This document shows, piece after piece, positions 52,813 to 61,661 of a stretch of 64,000 nt of DNA (position 1 is the first letter of the stretch; every line of letters starts with the position of its first letter). The position numbers were made by a program, and so were the translations under genes. The notes under the pieces were generated by a model. That model was not told the origin of the DNA, did no database searches, and was given only the letters and a program-made list of their open reading frames with translations. Source of the DNA: CAVRUF01 sp963716005 (GTDB lineage: Bacteria; Actinomycetota; Thermoleophilia; Gaiellales; Gaiellaceae); contig OY970285.1 of the NCBI GenBank assembly GCA_963716005.1, forward strand, positions 1,798,001 to 1,862,000, given 5' to 3'.

Positions 52813-54913
52813 ATGAGCACGCCCGTCCCTGTGCGAGACGCGCGCGTGGAGAAAGAGCCGACGCCCCTCGTCGCTCCCGTCGCGGAGAAAACGCCGCGCC
52901 GGGCGCTCTCCCCGCGCCTCTGCCTGCCGCTTCTCTTCGCGGCGGCCGTCGTCTACCACCTGATCCAGGCGATGCTCCATACGACGCCGGCGATCTTCAC
53001 CGACGAGCTGCTCCACTCCGGCCTCGCGCAGGCGTTCGCGAGCGGCAATCCGTTCGAGATCCGCGGCGAGGACGTGTTCTTCCCCGCGTTCCTGCCCGCG
53101 CTCTGGCAGGCGCCGGCCTGGCTCTTCGGGGACGCCGCCACGGCGTACGTGGTCGCCAAGACGCTGAACGCTGTCGCCATGAGCGCCGCCGTCTTCCCCG
53201 CCTACTGGCTCGCGCGCCGTGTCGTGCGCCCGTCGTTCGCGCTGCTCGTGGCCGCTATGGCCGTGGCCGCGCCGGCGATGCTCTACGACGCCTACCTCCT
53301 GTCGGAGGCGCTCGCCTACCCGGTCTTCCTGCTCACGTTCGCAATCCTCGTCCGTGCGTTGGAGACGCCGTCGCCGCGCTGGGGAGCGGCCGCCGTGGCG
53401 GTCTCGGTGGTCGCCGTCGGGACGCGCGTCCAGTTCGTCGCGCTGCCGCTCGTCTTCGCGCTGCTGCTCGTCGCGCGGCCGAAGGAGCTGCGCCGCCACA
53501 AGACCGTTGCGATCGGCTTCGGCGTCCTCGCTCTCGCCGCGCTCATCGGCGGAACGGCGCTCCTCGGCACCTACTCCGGGCTCACGCTCGTCGACTACCC
53601 GGCGAGCCAGGTCGTCCGCTGGGCCGGTTGGACTGCCGCCCTGCTTCCGTTCGCGGCCGGAATCGTGATCGTTCCCGGCGCTCTTCTGGGATTCGGGTAC
53701 GGCGCCGCCCGCCCGCGCTCACGCGCCGAGGGAGCCTTCGCCCGGCTCGCGCTCGGCGTCGGCGCGCTCTTCCTCCTCCAGGCTGGCCTCATCGCCGCGG
53801 CCGACTCGCACCGGCCGCTCGAGCGCTACGTGATCTACCTCGCGCCGCTCGCCGCGATCGCCTTCTTCGCGTACGCGGAGCGGGGAGCGCCGCGGCGCAA
53901 GCTCTACGCCGGGATCGCGCTCGCCATGGGGCTGGCCGCCTGGCTGATGCCCTTCTCGACGCTCGCCGACTACCGCTTCTCCTTCGACTCACCCGTCCTC
54001 TCGGCCTACGGGACGCTCGCCTTCTGGCTCGGGAATGCGAACGCCGCCACGCTCTTCGCGGCCGTTCCGCTCGCGCTCGCGCTCGTCGTCGCCTTCCGCC
54101 CGCTGACGGCTCGCACCGCACAGGTCTTCGGGGTCGCGTGCATCTGCCTGCTCGTCTCCATGGGCGCGGTCGCGTACGCCGGCGACCACGCCATGACCGC
54201 AGCGCGCCCGCACCGCCTGGTCGGCACCGCAGCCCGACTGGCTCGACCGAAGCGGCTGGGGCGAGGCGGACTTCCTCGCGCTGCCCGGCGGCTCGCCGTA
54301 CTTCGCCTGGACGCTCGAATCCTGGAACCGCGACTTCGGCCGCCCGATCTGGCTCGCCGGCAAGGCGCCGCCCAACGACCCGTGGCTGTCCGGCTACGCG
54401 GAGGTCTCCGACGCGGGGATCCTCCTCGTCGACGGCGCTCCCGCCAAGGCCGGCCTCCTCGTCGTCAACGACTTCGCGACCCAGATCGACCTCCAGGGCG
54501 AGACGCTCGACGTGCCCGACAACGGACTGCGGCTGGTCCGCGTGCCCGAGGCGCCGCAGGTCGACTCGCTCGCGCGCGGCCTCTACTACGACGGCTGGGC
54601 GAACGGCAACCTGAGCTACCGCACCTGGGGGCACGCCGGCGAGGGCACGTTCCACGTCCGCGTCTCGCTGCCGAAGGGAGTGCCGGCGCGGCCGGTCACG
54701 TTCGGGATCGAGGGCGGCGCAAGCCGGACCGAGATGCTCGAGCCCGGACGCTCAGTCGTGGTCGAGCTGCCCGGCGACTCGACGCAGACGCTGCGGGTCG
54801 TGACGCCGAGCGTCGAGCTCCTCGACGGTGGCGCCAACCCGCGCGTCGTCGGGTTCCGAGTCGACGGCCTCGAGTTCGTACCCACCACGCGGATCCCGCT
54901 CGACAGCTTCTAG
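52813..54913 (+). CDS. Large membrane protein, GT-C-like, single-base frameshift
   Basis: From ATG 52813, about 700 residues. Ten or so helices follow an N-terminal helix with IFTDELLHSG (an acidic pair on the first extracellular loop, as in GT-C dolichyl- or polyprenyl-phosphate-dependent glycosyltransferases) and WQAPAWLFGDAATAYVV. Near 54222 one base shifts the frame, and the extracellular C-terminal part continues WLDRSGWGEADFLALPG, DDPWLSGYAEVSDAGILLV-like WLSGYAEVSDAGI and GLRLVRVPEAPQVDS, ending TTRIPLDSF. I propose it transfers sugars or edits carrier-linked glycans outside the membrane. Confidence 0.72.
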
Positions 54914-55231
54914 GAGCGCGACCCGCTGGGCGAGGATCGCGTTCTCGTCCGAGAGCCGCGAGATGACCGTCGAGAAGTGCAGCAGCACGACGACGATGAA
55001 CACGGCCGCGACGGCGAAGAGCGCCGACGGCGCGTAGGAGATTCCGGCAAACCCGGCGATCGTGTCGAGACCGCTCCTCCACAGGGAGAGGACGATCAGC
55101 ACGGAGGCGGTGAGAAGCCACAGCAGGGCGTAGCGCTCGCGCAGCCGGCGGCGGCGGATCAGGTCGAGGACGACGACGAGCAGCGCGAACGAGATGAGCG
55201 CAGCAACGAAGGAGACGCGAAGCGGGGTCAC
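54752..55231 (-). CDS. DUF2304 family membrane protein
   Basis: 159 residues with two or three helices: VSFVAALISFALLVVVLDLI, LLWLLTASVLIVLSLW and SALFAVAAVFIVVVLLHFST. DUF2304 proteins accompany dolichol-phosphate-mannose-like glycosyltransferases, and one follows here, sharing a GTGA overlap. The last 54 or so residues, from EAVERDPRGGYELEA, lie antisense to the C-terminus of the plus-strand gene and are probably an artefact of a missing stop; a one-base indel would end the protein at about 105 residues. Confidence 0.8.
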   Translation of the reverse strand: MTPLRVSFVAALISFALLVVVLDLIRRRRLRERYALLWLLTASVLIVLSLWRSGLDTIAGFAGISYAPSALFAVAAVFIVVVLLHFSTVISRLSDENAILAQRVALLEAVERDPRGGYELEAVDSEPDDARVGATVEELDARRHDPQRLRRVAGQLDHD

Positions 55232-55980
55232 GAGCTGAGCCTCGGCGCGCGGAAGAGCCCGACGAAGAGGGCGACGGAGACCTTGGCCATGTAGTAGACG
55301 GCCTGCGGTGCGGTGATCGAGGAGCTCCCGCCGGCGCGCTCGCGCATGGCGACCGGCACCTCGACGAGGCGCAGGCGCTCCTTCACGACCATCACGGTCG
55401 TCTCGACCTCGGGGTAGTCGTGCGGATAGTCGTCGGCGAAGAGGGCGATGGCGCGCGCGTTGGCAGCGCGGAAGCCCGAGGTCGTATCGGTGACAGTCTG
55501 GCCCGTGATCCGTGAGATGGCGCGGGCGAAGAGCGTGATTCCGATCCGGCGCGCGAACGGAGCGCGGTAGGTGCCGGAGCCGTCCGCGAACCGCGATCCG
55601 ACCGTGAGATCGGCGTCGCCCGCGAGGATCGGGGCGATCAGCGCGCGGAGGTCGGCCGGGTCGTGCTGGCCGTCTCCGTCGATCTGCACGGCGAGGTCGA
55701 ATCCGTGCTGGCGGGCGAACCGGTAGCCGGTCTGGACGGCGCCACCGATCCCGAGGTTGAAGGGGAGGCTGACGACGTGCGCGCCGTGCGCCCGAGCCAC
55801 GGCCGCGGTTCCGTCGCTCGAGCCGTCGTCCACCACGAGGATCTCGAATGCGGGGTCGGCCGCGCGGATCTCGTCGATCACAGCGCCGACCGAGGACTCC
55901 TCGTTGAATGCGGGCACGACGGCGAGCCGGCGCGGGCCGGCGGGCGAAGCATGGGCAGGGGCGAGCGCGACCGTGGTCAC
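55228..55980 (-). CDS. Glycosyltransferase family 2, dolichol-phosphate-mannose-synthase-like
   Basis: 250 residues. RLAVVPAFNEESSVGAVIDE, EILVVDDGSSDGT, LPFNLGIGGAVQTGYRFA and VQIDGDGQHDP (the DxD-type metal site) are typical; the C-terminus has SGFRAANARAIALF. It probably makes a polyprenyl-phosphate sugar donor used by GT-C enzymes such as the gene at 52813. The pairing with DUF2304 is the family's usual arrangement. Confidence 0.88.
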   Translation of the reverse strand: MTTVALAPAHASPAGPRRLAVVPAFNEESSVGAVIDEIRAADPAFEILVVDDGSSDGTAAVARAHGAHVVSLPFNLGIGGAVQTGYRFARQHGFDLAVQIDGDGQHDPADLRALIAPILAGDADLTVGSRFADGSGTYRAPFARRIGITLFARAISRITGQTVTDTTSGFRAANARAIALFADDYPHDYPEVETTVMVVKERLRLVEVPVAMRERAGGSSSITAPQAVYYMAKVSVALFVGLFRAPRLSS

Positions 55981-56036
55981 GTAGGAGGAATCGGCCGCGC
56001 GGGCCGCGCCCTTGAGCAGCCGTCTACGATCAGCCG

Positions 56037-56960
56037 GTGGCTGCGAGCGTCGACTTCGCGATCGTGGGCGAGCCGAAATCGGGGACGACCGCGCTGGCCG
56101 AGTTTCTGAGCGGCCATCCGGGGATCTGCATGTCGGTTCCCAAGGAGCCCGCGTACTTCGCGACCGACTTGCGCGCGGAGAGCGACCGCTTCCACGGCGG
56201 GCCGAAGTACTTCGAGTTCCGCACGGAGGCCGACTACGCCGCGCTGTTCGCGCACTGCGAGCCGGGCCGGCTCCGCGGCGAGGCCTCCACCGCGTATCTG
56301 CACTCGCGCGAGGCGGCGGCGAACCTCCACGCCGCGAATCCGGACACGAAGGTGATCGTGATGCTCCGCGAGCCGGTCTCGTTCATGCACTCGCTGCACA
56401 TGCAGTTCGTGAACGAGACGACCGAGGACGAGCCGGACTTCGCTCGGGCGCTCGCTCTCGAGCCCGAGCGGCGGGCGGGCCGGTCGATCCCTCCGCGGGC
56501 CCGGTGCCCGTCGTTCCTCTTCTACCGCGAGCGGGCGCGGTACGCGGAGCAGCTCCTGCGGTTCTACGACGCCTTCCCGCGGGAGCAGGTCCTCGTGCTC
56601 GTCTTCGAGGAGTTCCGGGCGGACAACGAGCGCGACTACCGCCGCGTGCTCGAGTTCCTTGGGGCCGACCCGCAGTACACGCCCGACTTCCGCGAGGTGC
56701 ACGAGGCGAAGGCTCCGCGCAGCCGGACGCTCAACCGGATGCTGAACATGCCGGCCCTGAAGCGCGGCGCGTTCAAGGCGCTCGGCCCGACGCGCTACGA
56801 CTCCCTCTCCAAGCGCGTCGCCGGCGCGACGATGCAAGCCGCGCCGCGCCCCGACATTCCCGAGTCCCTCGCGCGGGAATTGCATGACGAGCTCGCGCCA
56901 GAGGTCGACCGTGTGTCCGCGCTGGTCGGCCGCGATCTCCGCGAGCTCTGGGGCTACTAG
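56037..56960 (+). CDS. Sulfotransferase
   Basis: 307 residues starting at GTG 56037. The 5'-phosphosulfate loop is DFAIVGEPKSGTTALAEFL and the 3'-phosphate site is KVIVMLREPVSFMHSLHMQF, so it uses PAPS as donor. HGGPKYFEFR and LVFEEFRADNERDYRRVLEF are further matches. Located in a polysaccharide locus, it probably sulfates a sugar or lipid; sulfation of surface glycans by actinobacteria is known, for example in mycobacteria. Its stop shares CTAG with the convergent flippase gene. Confidence 0.85.
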   Translation: MAASVDFAIVGEPKSGTTALAEFLSGHPGICMSVPKEPAYFATDLRAESDRFHGGPKYFEFRTEADYAALFAHCEPGRLRGEASTAYLHSREAAANLHAANPDTKVIVMLREPVSFMHSLHMQFVNETTEDEPDFARALALEPERRAGRSIPPRARCPSFLFYRERARYAEQLLRFYDAFPREQVLVLVFEEFRADNERDYRRVLEFLGADPQYTPDFREVHEAKAPRSRTLNRMLNMPALKRGAFKALGPTRYDSLSKRVAGATMQAAPRPDIPESLARELHDELAPEVDRVSALVGRDLRELWGY

Positions 56961-58405
56961 CGGAGCTTCACCAGGTTCGTCCGCAAGGCGATCGCGACGT
57001 AGACGGCGCTCGCGAGGAGCCCGGCGACCAGGAACCAGGCGGCGCCCTCGGGTGTGGCGAGCGTTGCCGCGCCGATCGCGGCGGCGAGTAGTGCGGCGTA
57101 GAGCGCACGCCCGGGGACGAGCCGGCCCGTCCGCGCCCAGAGGAACCCGCCGTGCACGAGCACGACGACCGTCGCCGCGAGTGCGACCGCCCAGGCGGCG
57201 CGCGAGACGTCAGAGCCCTGTCCTCCGAGGGCGGCGGCGATCCCGACGAGCAGCGATCCGAAGAGCCCGATCGCCACGGCCAACCGCAGCGTCCCGAACG
57301 CCGTCTCGACCGCGACGAAGACCGAGAAGAGCGTAATCGCCGCGGTCGCGATCGCGAGCGGCGCGACGACGAGCCCGTCCACCGCGTACTGGCTTCCGAA
57401 GATGAGGTCGAGCGCGCGGTCGCCGAGCGTGATGAGGAGCGCGGTCGGCAGGGCGAGCAGGACGATCGAGTCGCCGACCCCGCCCTGGATCTCGCGCCCC
57501 ACCTGCGCCGCGCGGCTCTCCCGCGTCGCCGCGTACGCGGCGGCGACGGCCGGCATGAGCACCACCGGCACCGAGCGCAGGAGGAAGAACGGCACGTGGG
57601 CGATCGTGGCGGCGGCGGCGTAGCGGCCCACGTCGGCCGGGTCTCCGACGCGTTTGAACGCGAAGAGGTCGATCGTGAGGAGAAGCGATACGAGCCCAGC
57701 GACGACCACGAGCGGCGCCGCCTCGCGCACGAGGTTCCGCTCGGAGATCCCGCCCGTGCTCTTTCCACGCGCGACGTGCTTGTGCACGCGGAAGACGCCG
57801 ATCGTCGCGAGCGCCGCGATCGCAGGGGCGATCACGAACCCGGCGACCGCACCCGCGAGGCCCGCGATGAGCCCGCCGATCACGATCGCGCCGAGCCGCG
57901 AGAGCGCGTACCAGGTCTGCGCCACGGCCTGCCGCGCGTGCTGGTGCATCCCGGCGAACCAGGCGAGTGGCAGCGACTGCGCCGCGTACGTGAGCGCCGC
58001 GGCGGAGCCGATGAGGAGCGGCAAGGTCAGCTTCGCGTCGTCCAGCACCGCGGCGATGAGGAACGCGGACACGAGCGCCACGGCCGCGATCCCCAGCGAG
58101 AGCGGAACCATCACGCGCGTCGCCGAACGCATCGTCTGCGGAGCCGTGCCGGGATCGGCCGCGATCGCCCGCGTGGCCGCAACGGGAACTCCACGGGTGA
58201 CGGCGATCCCGATCAGCGTGACGACCGCGGTGGCGACGCCGTAGCGCCCGAACTCCTGGGGACCGAGGTGGTGTGCGAGGACGATGGTGATGACGTATGC
58301 CGACGCGATGTAGAGCGCGTTCGAGAGCGTGAGCAGCACCATCCCGCCCGCGCGGCTGCGGGTCGGCTCGGCGTCGACCGCCTCGGGAGCGAGCGGCTCG
58401 CTCAT
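56957..58405 (-). CDS. Oligosaccharide flippase, Wzx/MATE-like
   Basis: 482-residue membrane protein with about twelve to fourteen helices. The start GGMVLLTLSNALYIASAYV and HHLGPQEFGRYGVATAVVTL are the polysaccharide transport (PST) pattern. It would flip undecaprenyl-linked glycan repeat units to the outside. The GT4 enzyme gene upstream ends in an ATGA overlap with it. Confidence 0.85.
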   Translation of the reverse strand: MSEPLAPEAVDAEPTRSRAGGMVLLTLSNALYIASAYVITIVLAHHLGPQEFGRYGVATAVVTLIGIAVTRGVPVAATRAIAADPGTAPQTMRSATRVMVPLSLGIAAVALVSAFLIAAVLDDAKLTLPLLIGSAAALTYAAQSLPLAWFAGMHQHARQAVAQTWYALSRLGAIVIGGLIAGLAGAVAGFVIAPAIAALATIGVFRVHKHVARGKSTGGISERNLVREAAPLVVVAGLVSLLLTIDLFAFKRVGDPADVGRYAAAATIAHVPFFLLRSVPVVLMPAVAAAYAATRESRAAQVGREIQGGVGDSIVLLALPTALLITLGDRALDLIFGSQYAVDGLVVAPLAIATAAITLFSVFVAVETAFGTLRLAVAIGLFGSLLVGIAAALGGQGSDVSRAAWAVALAATVVVLVHGGFLWARTGRLVPGRALYAALLAAAIGAATLATPEGAAWFLVAGLLASAVYVAIALRTNLVKLR

Positions 58406-59400
58406 CCGGCGAGCGCCCGCCGGTAGACGGCGATCGTGGCCTCGGTGACGGCGGGCCAGGAGCAGAGCTTCGTCACGTGCTCGCGCGCGGCCGCTCCGAG
58501 ATTCGCGCGGAGCTTCTCGTCGGCGAGCAGCCGTTCGAGTGCAGCGCGCAGGGCCGGAGGATCCTGCGGCGGAACGAGCAGGCCGGTGCGCTCGTGTTCG
58601 ACGAGATCCTTGAGCCCGCCCACGTCGCTCGCGACCACCGCCCGGCCTCGCGCCATCGCCTCGGCGCAGAGGAGGCCGAATCCCTCACGCCGTGAGGGAC
58701 AGGCGACCACCGTCGCACCGGCGAGGAGGCGCTCGAGCTCCGGCCGCGGGACCCAGCCGAGCGCCTGGGGAACCGAGTCGCGAAGAGGTCCGTCGCCGGC
58801 GACTGTCAGCGGCAGCCCGTCGGTCGCGGCGACGAGCTCCTCGACCCCTTTCTCCGGCGAGAGCCGGCCGGCGTAGAGGATGTAGGGAGGATCGGCGTCG
58901 GCGCCCGGCGCGGGGATGTCGATGCCGTTCGGGATGACCGTGACGTCGGTTGCGCCAAGCGCTCGGGCCTCGTCCGCGAGCGCGTTGGAGACGGCGATCA
59001 CTCCGCGTGCGCTCTTGAGAACGCGTCGTGCCAGCCTGGGCGCGCGCCGCGCGAGCGCGACGTCGGATCCGTGCAGCGTCACGACGTAGGGCACGCGCGC
59101 GAAGAGCGCAGCGGACGCGGTCGGGAGCCAGTGCGCGTGGACGAGATCCGCATGCTTGGCGGTCGCGCGAACCGCCCGGGTCATCGAGCCGACGAGGAGC
59201 GGCGCAGCCCAGGGCCGGCTCCGAAGCTGCGGCATGATCCCGTCCGGCCCGGCGAGGCCGAAGTCGCGGTAGCCCCCGGGCGCGAGCACGTCAACGCCGA
59301 TCCCGGCTGCGCGCAGGTGCTCGACCGCGTCGGCGACGAAGCGCCCCGCGTGCTCGACCCCGGGCCGCGGATACGAGGTGGTGAGCACGACGACGCGCAT
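58402..59400 (-). CDS. Glycosyltransferase family 4
   Basis: 332 residues of the GT-B fold. RVVVLTTSYPRPGVEHAGRF starts it; the donor-binding motif is VVACPSRREGFGLLCAEAMA with SDVGGLKDLVEHERTG, the EX7E retaining-enzyme signature. It transfers a sugar with retained configuration, probably mannose or a related residue. ATG 59400 ends a 153-base divergent gap. Confidence 0.9.
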   Translation of the reverse strand: MRVVVLTTSYPRPGVEHAGRFVADAVEHLRAAGIGVDVLAPGGYRDFGLAGPDGIMPQLRSRPWAAPLLVGSMTRAVRATAKHADLVHAHWLPTASAALFARVPYVVTLHGSDVALARRAPRLARRVLKSARGVIAVSNALADEARALGATDVTVIPNGIDIPAPGADADPPYILYAGRLSPEKGVEELVAATDGLPLTVAGDGPLRDSVPQALGWVPRPELERLLAGATVVACPSRREGFGLLCAEAMARGRAVVASDVGGLKDLVEHERTGLLVPPQDPPALRAALERLLADEKLRANLGAAAREHVTKLCSWPAVTEATIAVYRRALAG

Positions 59401-59488
59401 TGGCGGCGATCCTACGCACGCGCGTGTGCATCTCGGCGCAAACGCGCATGTTCTGCGCGTTTTCGAGCGCTACGCTCAGGCGCGAGGG

Positions 59489-59518
59489 GTGCCCTAACCG
59501 GGGTCCCCCGGGGGGCAC
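59489..59518. promoter_or_regulatory. Nested GC-rich hairpin in a divergent gap
   Basis: GTGCCC (59489-59494) and GGGCAC (59513-59518) enclose an inner stem CCGGGG/CCCCGG (59498-59503, 59506-59511). It lies 36 bases ahead of the small plus-strand gene at 59554 and 89 bases from the GT4 start, in the only divergent promoter region there. Function could be a leader structure or terminator-like block. Confidence 0.4.
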
Positions 59519-59553
59519 AGCGGTTCTGGCCGGAATCGTCTAGGTTGCGCGCC

Positions 59554-59760
59554 ATGAACGCAGACGAATCGCTGTCCCAGATGCTCGCCCAGAAGGAGGC
59601 GCTCGACCGGCTCGCCATCCTCTACGGGCAAGCCGAGCAGCTCATGAAGGACAAGGGCGTCGAGACGCTCGGCGAGGCCGGGCCCGAGGGCGATGTGCTC
59701 GTGAACGAGATCGTCGCGGCCGAAGCCGACCTGGAAGCGGCCGGCGGCGCGCCCGCCTAG
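59554..59760 (+). CDS. Small acidic protein of unknown function
   Basis: 68 residues from ATG 59554, all helical and acidic: ESLSQMLAQKEALDRLAILY, GQAEQLMKDKGVETLG and DVLVNEIVAAEADLEAA. It could be a short coiled coil. No family recognised. It shares a CTAG with the convergent UDP-glucuronate decarboxylase stop. Confidence 0.55.
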   Translation: MNADESLSQMLAQKEALDRLAILYGQAEQLMKDKGVETLGEAGPEGDVLVNEIVAAEADLEAAGGAPA

Positions 59761-60707
59761 ACGGCGGAGATCCGGGCGCCCGAGACCTCGAGCGTCCGAC
59801 GCAGGCCTTCGTCGAGCGAGATCTCCGGGCTCCAGCCCAGGATCTGCTGCGCGCGCGTGATGTCCGGCTGGCGGATCTGCGGATCGTCCACGGGAAGCGG
59901 CTCGAACACGATCTCGCTCTCGGAGCCGGTCGCGCGGATGACCGCCTCGGCCAGCTCGAGAAGCGTCATCTCGACCGGATTCCCGATGTTCACGGGCAGG
60001 TGCTCCTCCGAGGTCGCGAGCAGGTAGAGCCCGCGGATCAGGTCGTCCACGTAACAGAACGAGCGCGTCTGCGAGCCATCGCCGAACACCGTGACCGGCT
60101 TCCCCTCGAGCGCCTGGCGCAGGAAGGTCGGGATCGCGCGCCCGTCGTGCGGCCGCATCCGCGGGCCGTACGTGTTGAAGATCCGCGCGATGCACGTATT
60201 GAGCCCCTGCTGGCGGTGGTACGCCATCGTGAGCGCCTCCGCGTAGCGCTTCGCCTCGTCGTAGACCCCGCGCGGCCCGATCGGGTTCACGTTGCCCCAG
60301 TACGTCTCCGGCTGCGGATGGATCTTGGGATCGCCGTAGACCTCACTCGTCGACGAGATGAGGAACCGCGCCCGCTTGAACTTCGCGAGGCCGAGCATGT
60401 GGTGCGTCCCGAACGACCCGACCTTGAGCGTGCCGAGCGGCAGCCGGAGGTAGTCGATCGGGCTCGCCGGGCTCGCGAGGTGGAAGACGAAGTCCACGTC
60501 CTCGTCGACGAAGAGCGGCTCGGTCAGGTCGTGGTTCACGAACTGGAACGTGTCCCCGGTCGGAATGTGCTCGATGTTCGCGAGCGAGCCCGTGTCCAGG
60601 TTGTCCACGCAGATGACCCGATGGCCGTTGGCGAGCAGGTAGTCGCTCAGGTGCGACCCGAGAAAGCCAGCGCCGCCGGTGACGAGAGAAGTGGGCATGC
60701 GCCTCAT
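59757..60707 (-). CDS. uxs: UDP-glucuronate decarboxylase (UDP-xylose synthase)
   Basis: 316 residues. VTGGAGFLGSHLSDYLLANG binds NAD; STSEVYGDPKIHPQPE and PRGVYDEAKRYAEALTMAYH give the Tyr-x3-Lys site, and ARIFNTYGPRMRPHDGRAIP with GDGSQTRSFCYVDDLIRG is typical of UXS over GalE. It converts UDP-glucuronate to UDP-xylose, a precursor for surface sugars. The second Met (60698) is an equally good start. Confidence 0.92.
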   Translation of the reverse strand: MRRMPTSLVTGGAGFLGSHLSDYLLANGHRVICVDNLDTGSLANIEHIPTGDTFQFVNHDLTEPLFVDEDVDFVFHLASPASPIDYLRLPLGTLKVGSFGTHHMLGLAKFKRARFLISSTSEVYGDPKIHPQPETYWGNVNPIGPRGVYDEAKRYAEALTMAYHRQQGLNTCIARIFNTYGPRMRPHDGRAIPTFLRQALEGKPVTVFGDGSQTRSFCYVDDLIRGLYLLATSEEHLPVNIGNPVEMTLLELAEAVIRATGSESEIVFEPLPVDDPQIRQPDITRAQQILGWSPEISLDEGLRRTLEVSGARISAV

Positions 60708-60719
60708 GATACGGACGCG

Positions 60720-61658
60720 CTAGCGCAGTTCCTTGTTCGACTCCATGTCGAACCACATCGCGAAGAGCAGCAGCTGGAGCCCCGACACGATGAGGAGCGC
60801 CACGAGCGTGATCGTCGCCGGCGTGATCGGGTTGCCCGCGATGCGCAGCACGGTCTCGAGCACGCCCAGGGCGAGGCCGGCACCGAACAGGAACATCCCG
60901 AGCCCGTAGAAGAGGACGAGCGGGTGGAAGTCGCGGATCATGTACTTCTCGCGCAGCCGCCAGAAGAAGCCCTTCACGAGGAGCCACGAGATCGTCGGGA
61001 CGACCTTTCGCAGCCGGATCCCGCTCTGCTCCCCCACGCCGTAGATCGGCCGTGACGGGTAGTCGCGCACGCGGCGATTCCACACGTTCAGGTGCACGAG
61101 CATGTCGTTCGGGAAGCCGTAGCGGCGGTAGATCCGGTCGAGGTCGAGCATCTTCAGCGTCTCGAGGCTGACCGCCGTGTAGCCGGACTGCGAGTCAGCC
61201 ACGTGCCAGTAGCCCGACGCGATCTTCGTGAGGAACGAGAGGATCGCGTTGCCGACGAAGCGGCTGTGCGGGATCAGATCCCAGGCCTGGCCGGTGACGA
61301 GGCGGTTCGCCTTCGCGTAGTCGGTCTCGCCTGTCGCGACCGCGCGCACGAGCGTCCCGAGGTCCTCGGGATCCATCTGGTTGTCTGCGGCCATGACCGC
61401 GGTGACGTCGACCTCGTGCTCGATCGCGCGCTTGTAACCGGTGATGATCGAGGCGCCGACGCCCTGGTTCGTTTCGTGCTCGACGACCTCGACGCGCGGA
61501 TCGGCGGCCTTCGCGCGCTCGACGGTCGCGTCCTTCGACGCGTCGTCGACGACGATGATGCGGTCGACGAACGCGGGAATCGCAGCGACGGTCACGCCGA
61601 CCAGCGCCTCCTCGTTCAGGGCCGGGACGACGACCGCGACGGACTTGCCGTCGAGCAT
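60720..61658 (-). CDS. Glycosyltransferase family 2 with C-terminal helices
   Basis: 312 residues: GKSVAVVVPALNEEALVGVT, VDRIIVVDDASKDATVERA, NQGVGASIITGYKRAIE, MAADNQMDPEDLGTLVRA (metal site) and then two C-terminal helices (VLFYGLGMFLFGAGLALGV, ITLVALLIVSGLQLLLFAMW). This is the DPM1/GtrB-like group making a polyprenyl-phosphate sugar. It lies 12 bases from uxs and 3 bases after the Wzz-type gene, within one operon. Confidence 0.88.
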   Translation of the reverse strand: MLDGKSVAVVVPALNEEALVGVTVAAIPAFVDRIIVVDDASKDATVERAKAADPRVEVVEHETNQGVGASIITGYKRAIEHEVDVTAVMAADNQMDPEDLGTLVRAVATGETDYAKANRLVTGQAWDLIPHSRFVGNAILSFLTKIASGYWHVADSQSGYTAVSLETLKMLDLDRIYRRYGFPNDMLVHLNVWNRRVRDYPSRPIYGVGEQSGIRLRKVVPTISWLLVKGFFWRLREKYMIRDFHPLVLFYGLGMFLFGAGLALGVLETVLRIAGNPITPATITLVALLIVSGLQLLLFAMWFDMESNKELR

Positions 61659-61661
61659 GGA

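Noticed and set aside
59401..59553. Fifth copy of the dispersed repeat
   Set aside because: It has GCGCGTTTTCGAGCGCTACG, loosely similar to the middle of the repeat, but lacks both shared modules.
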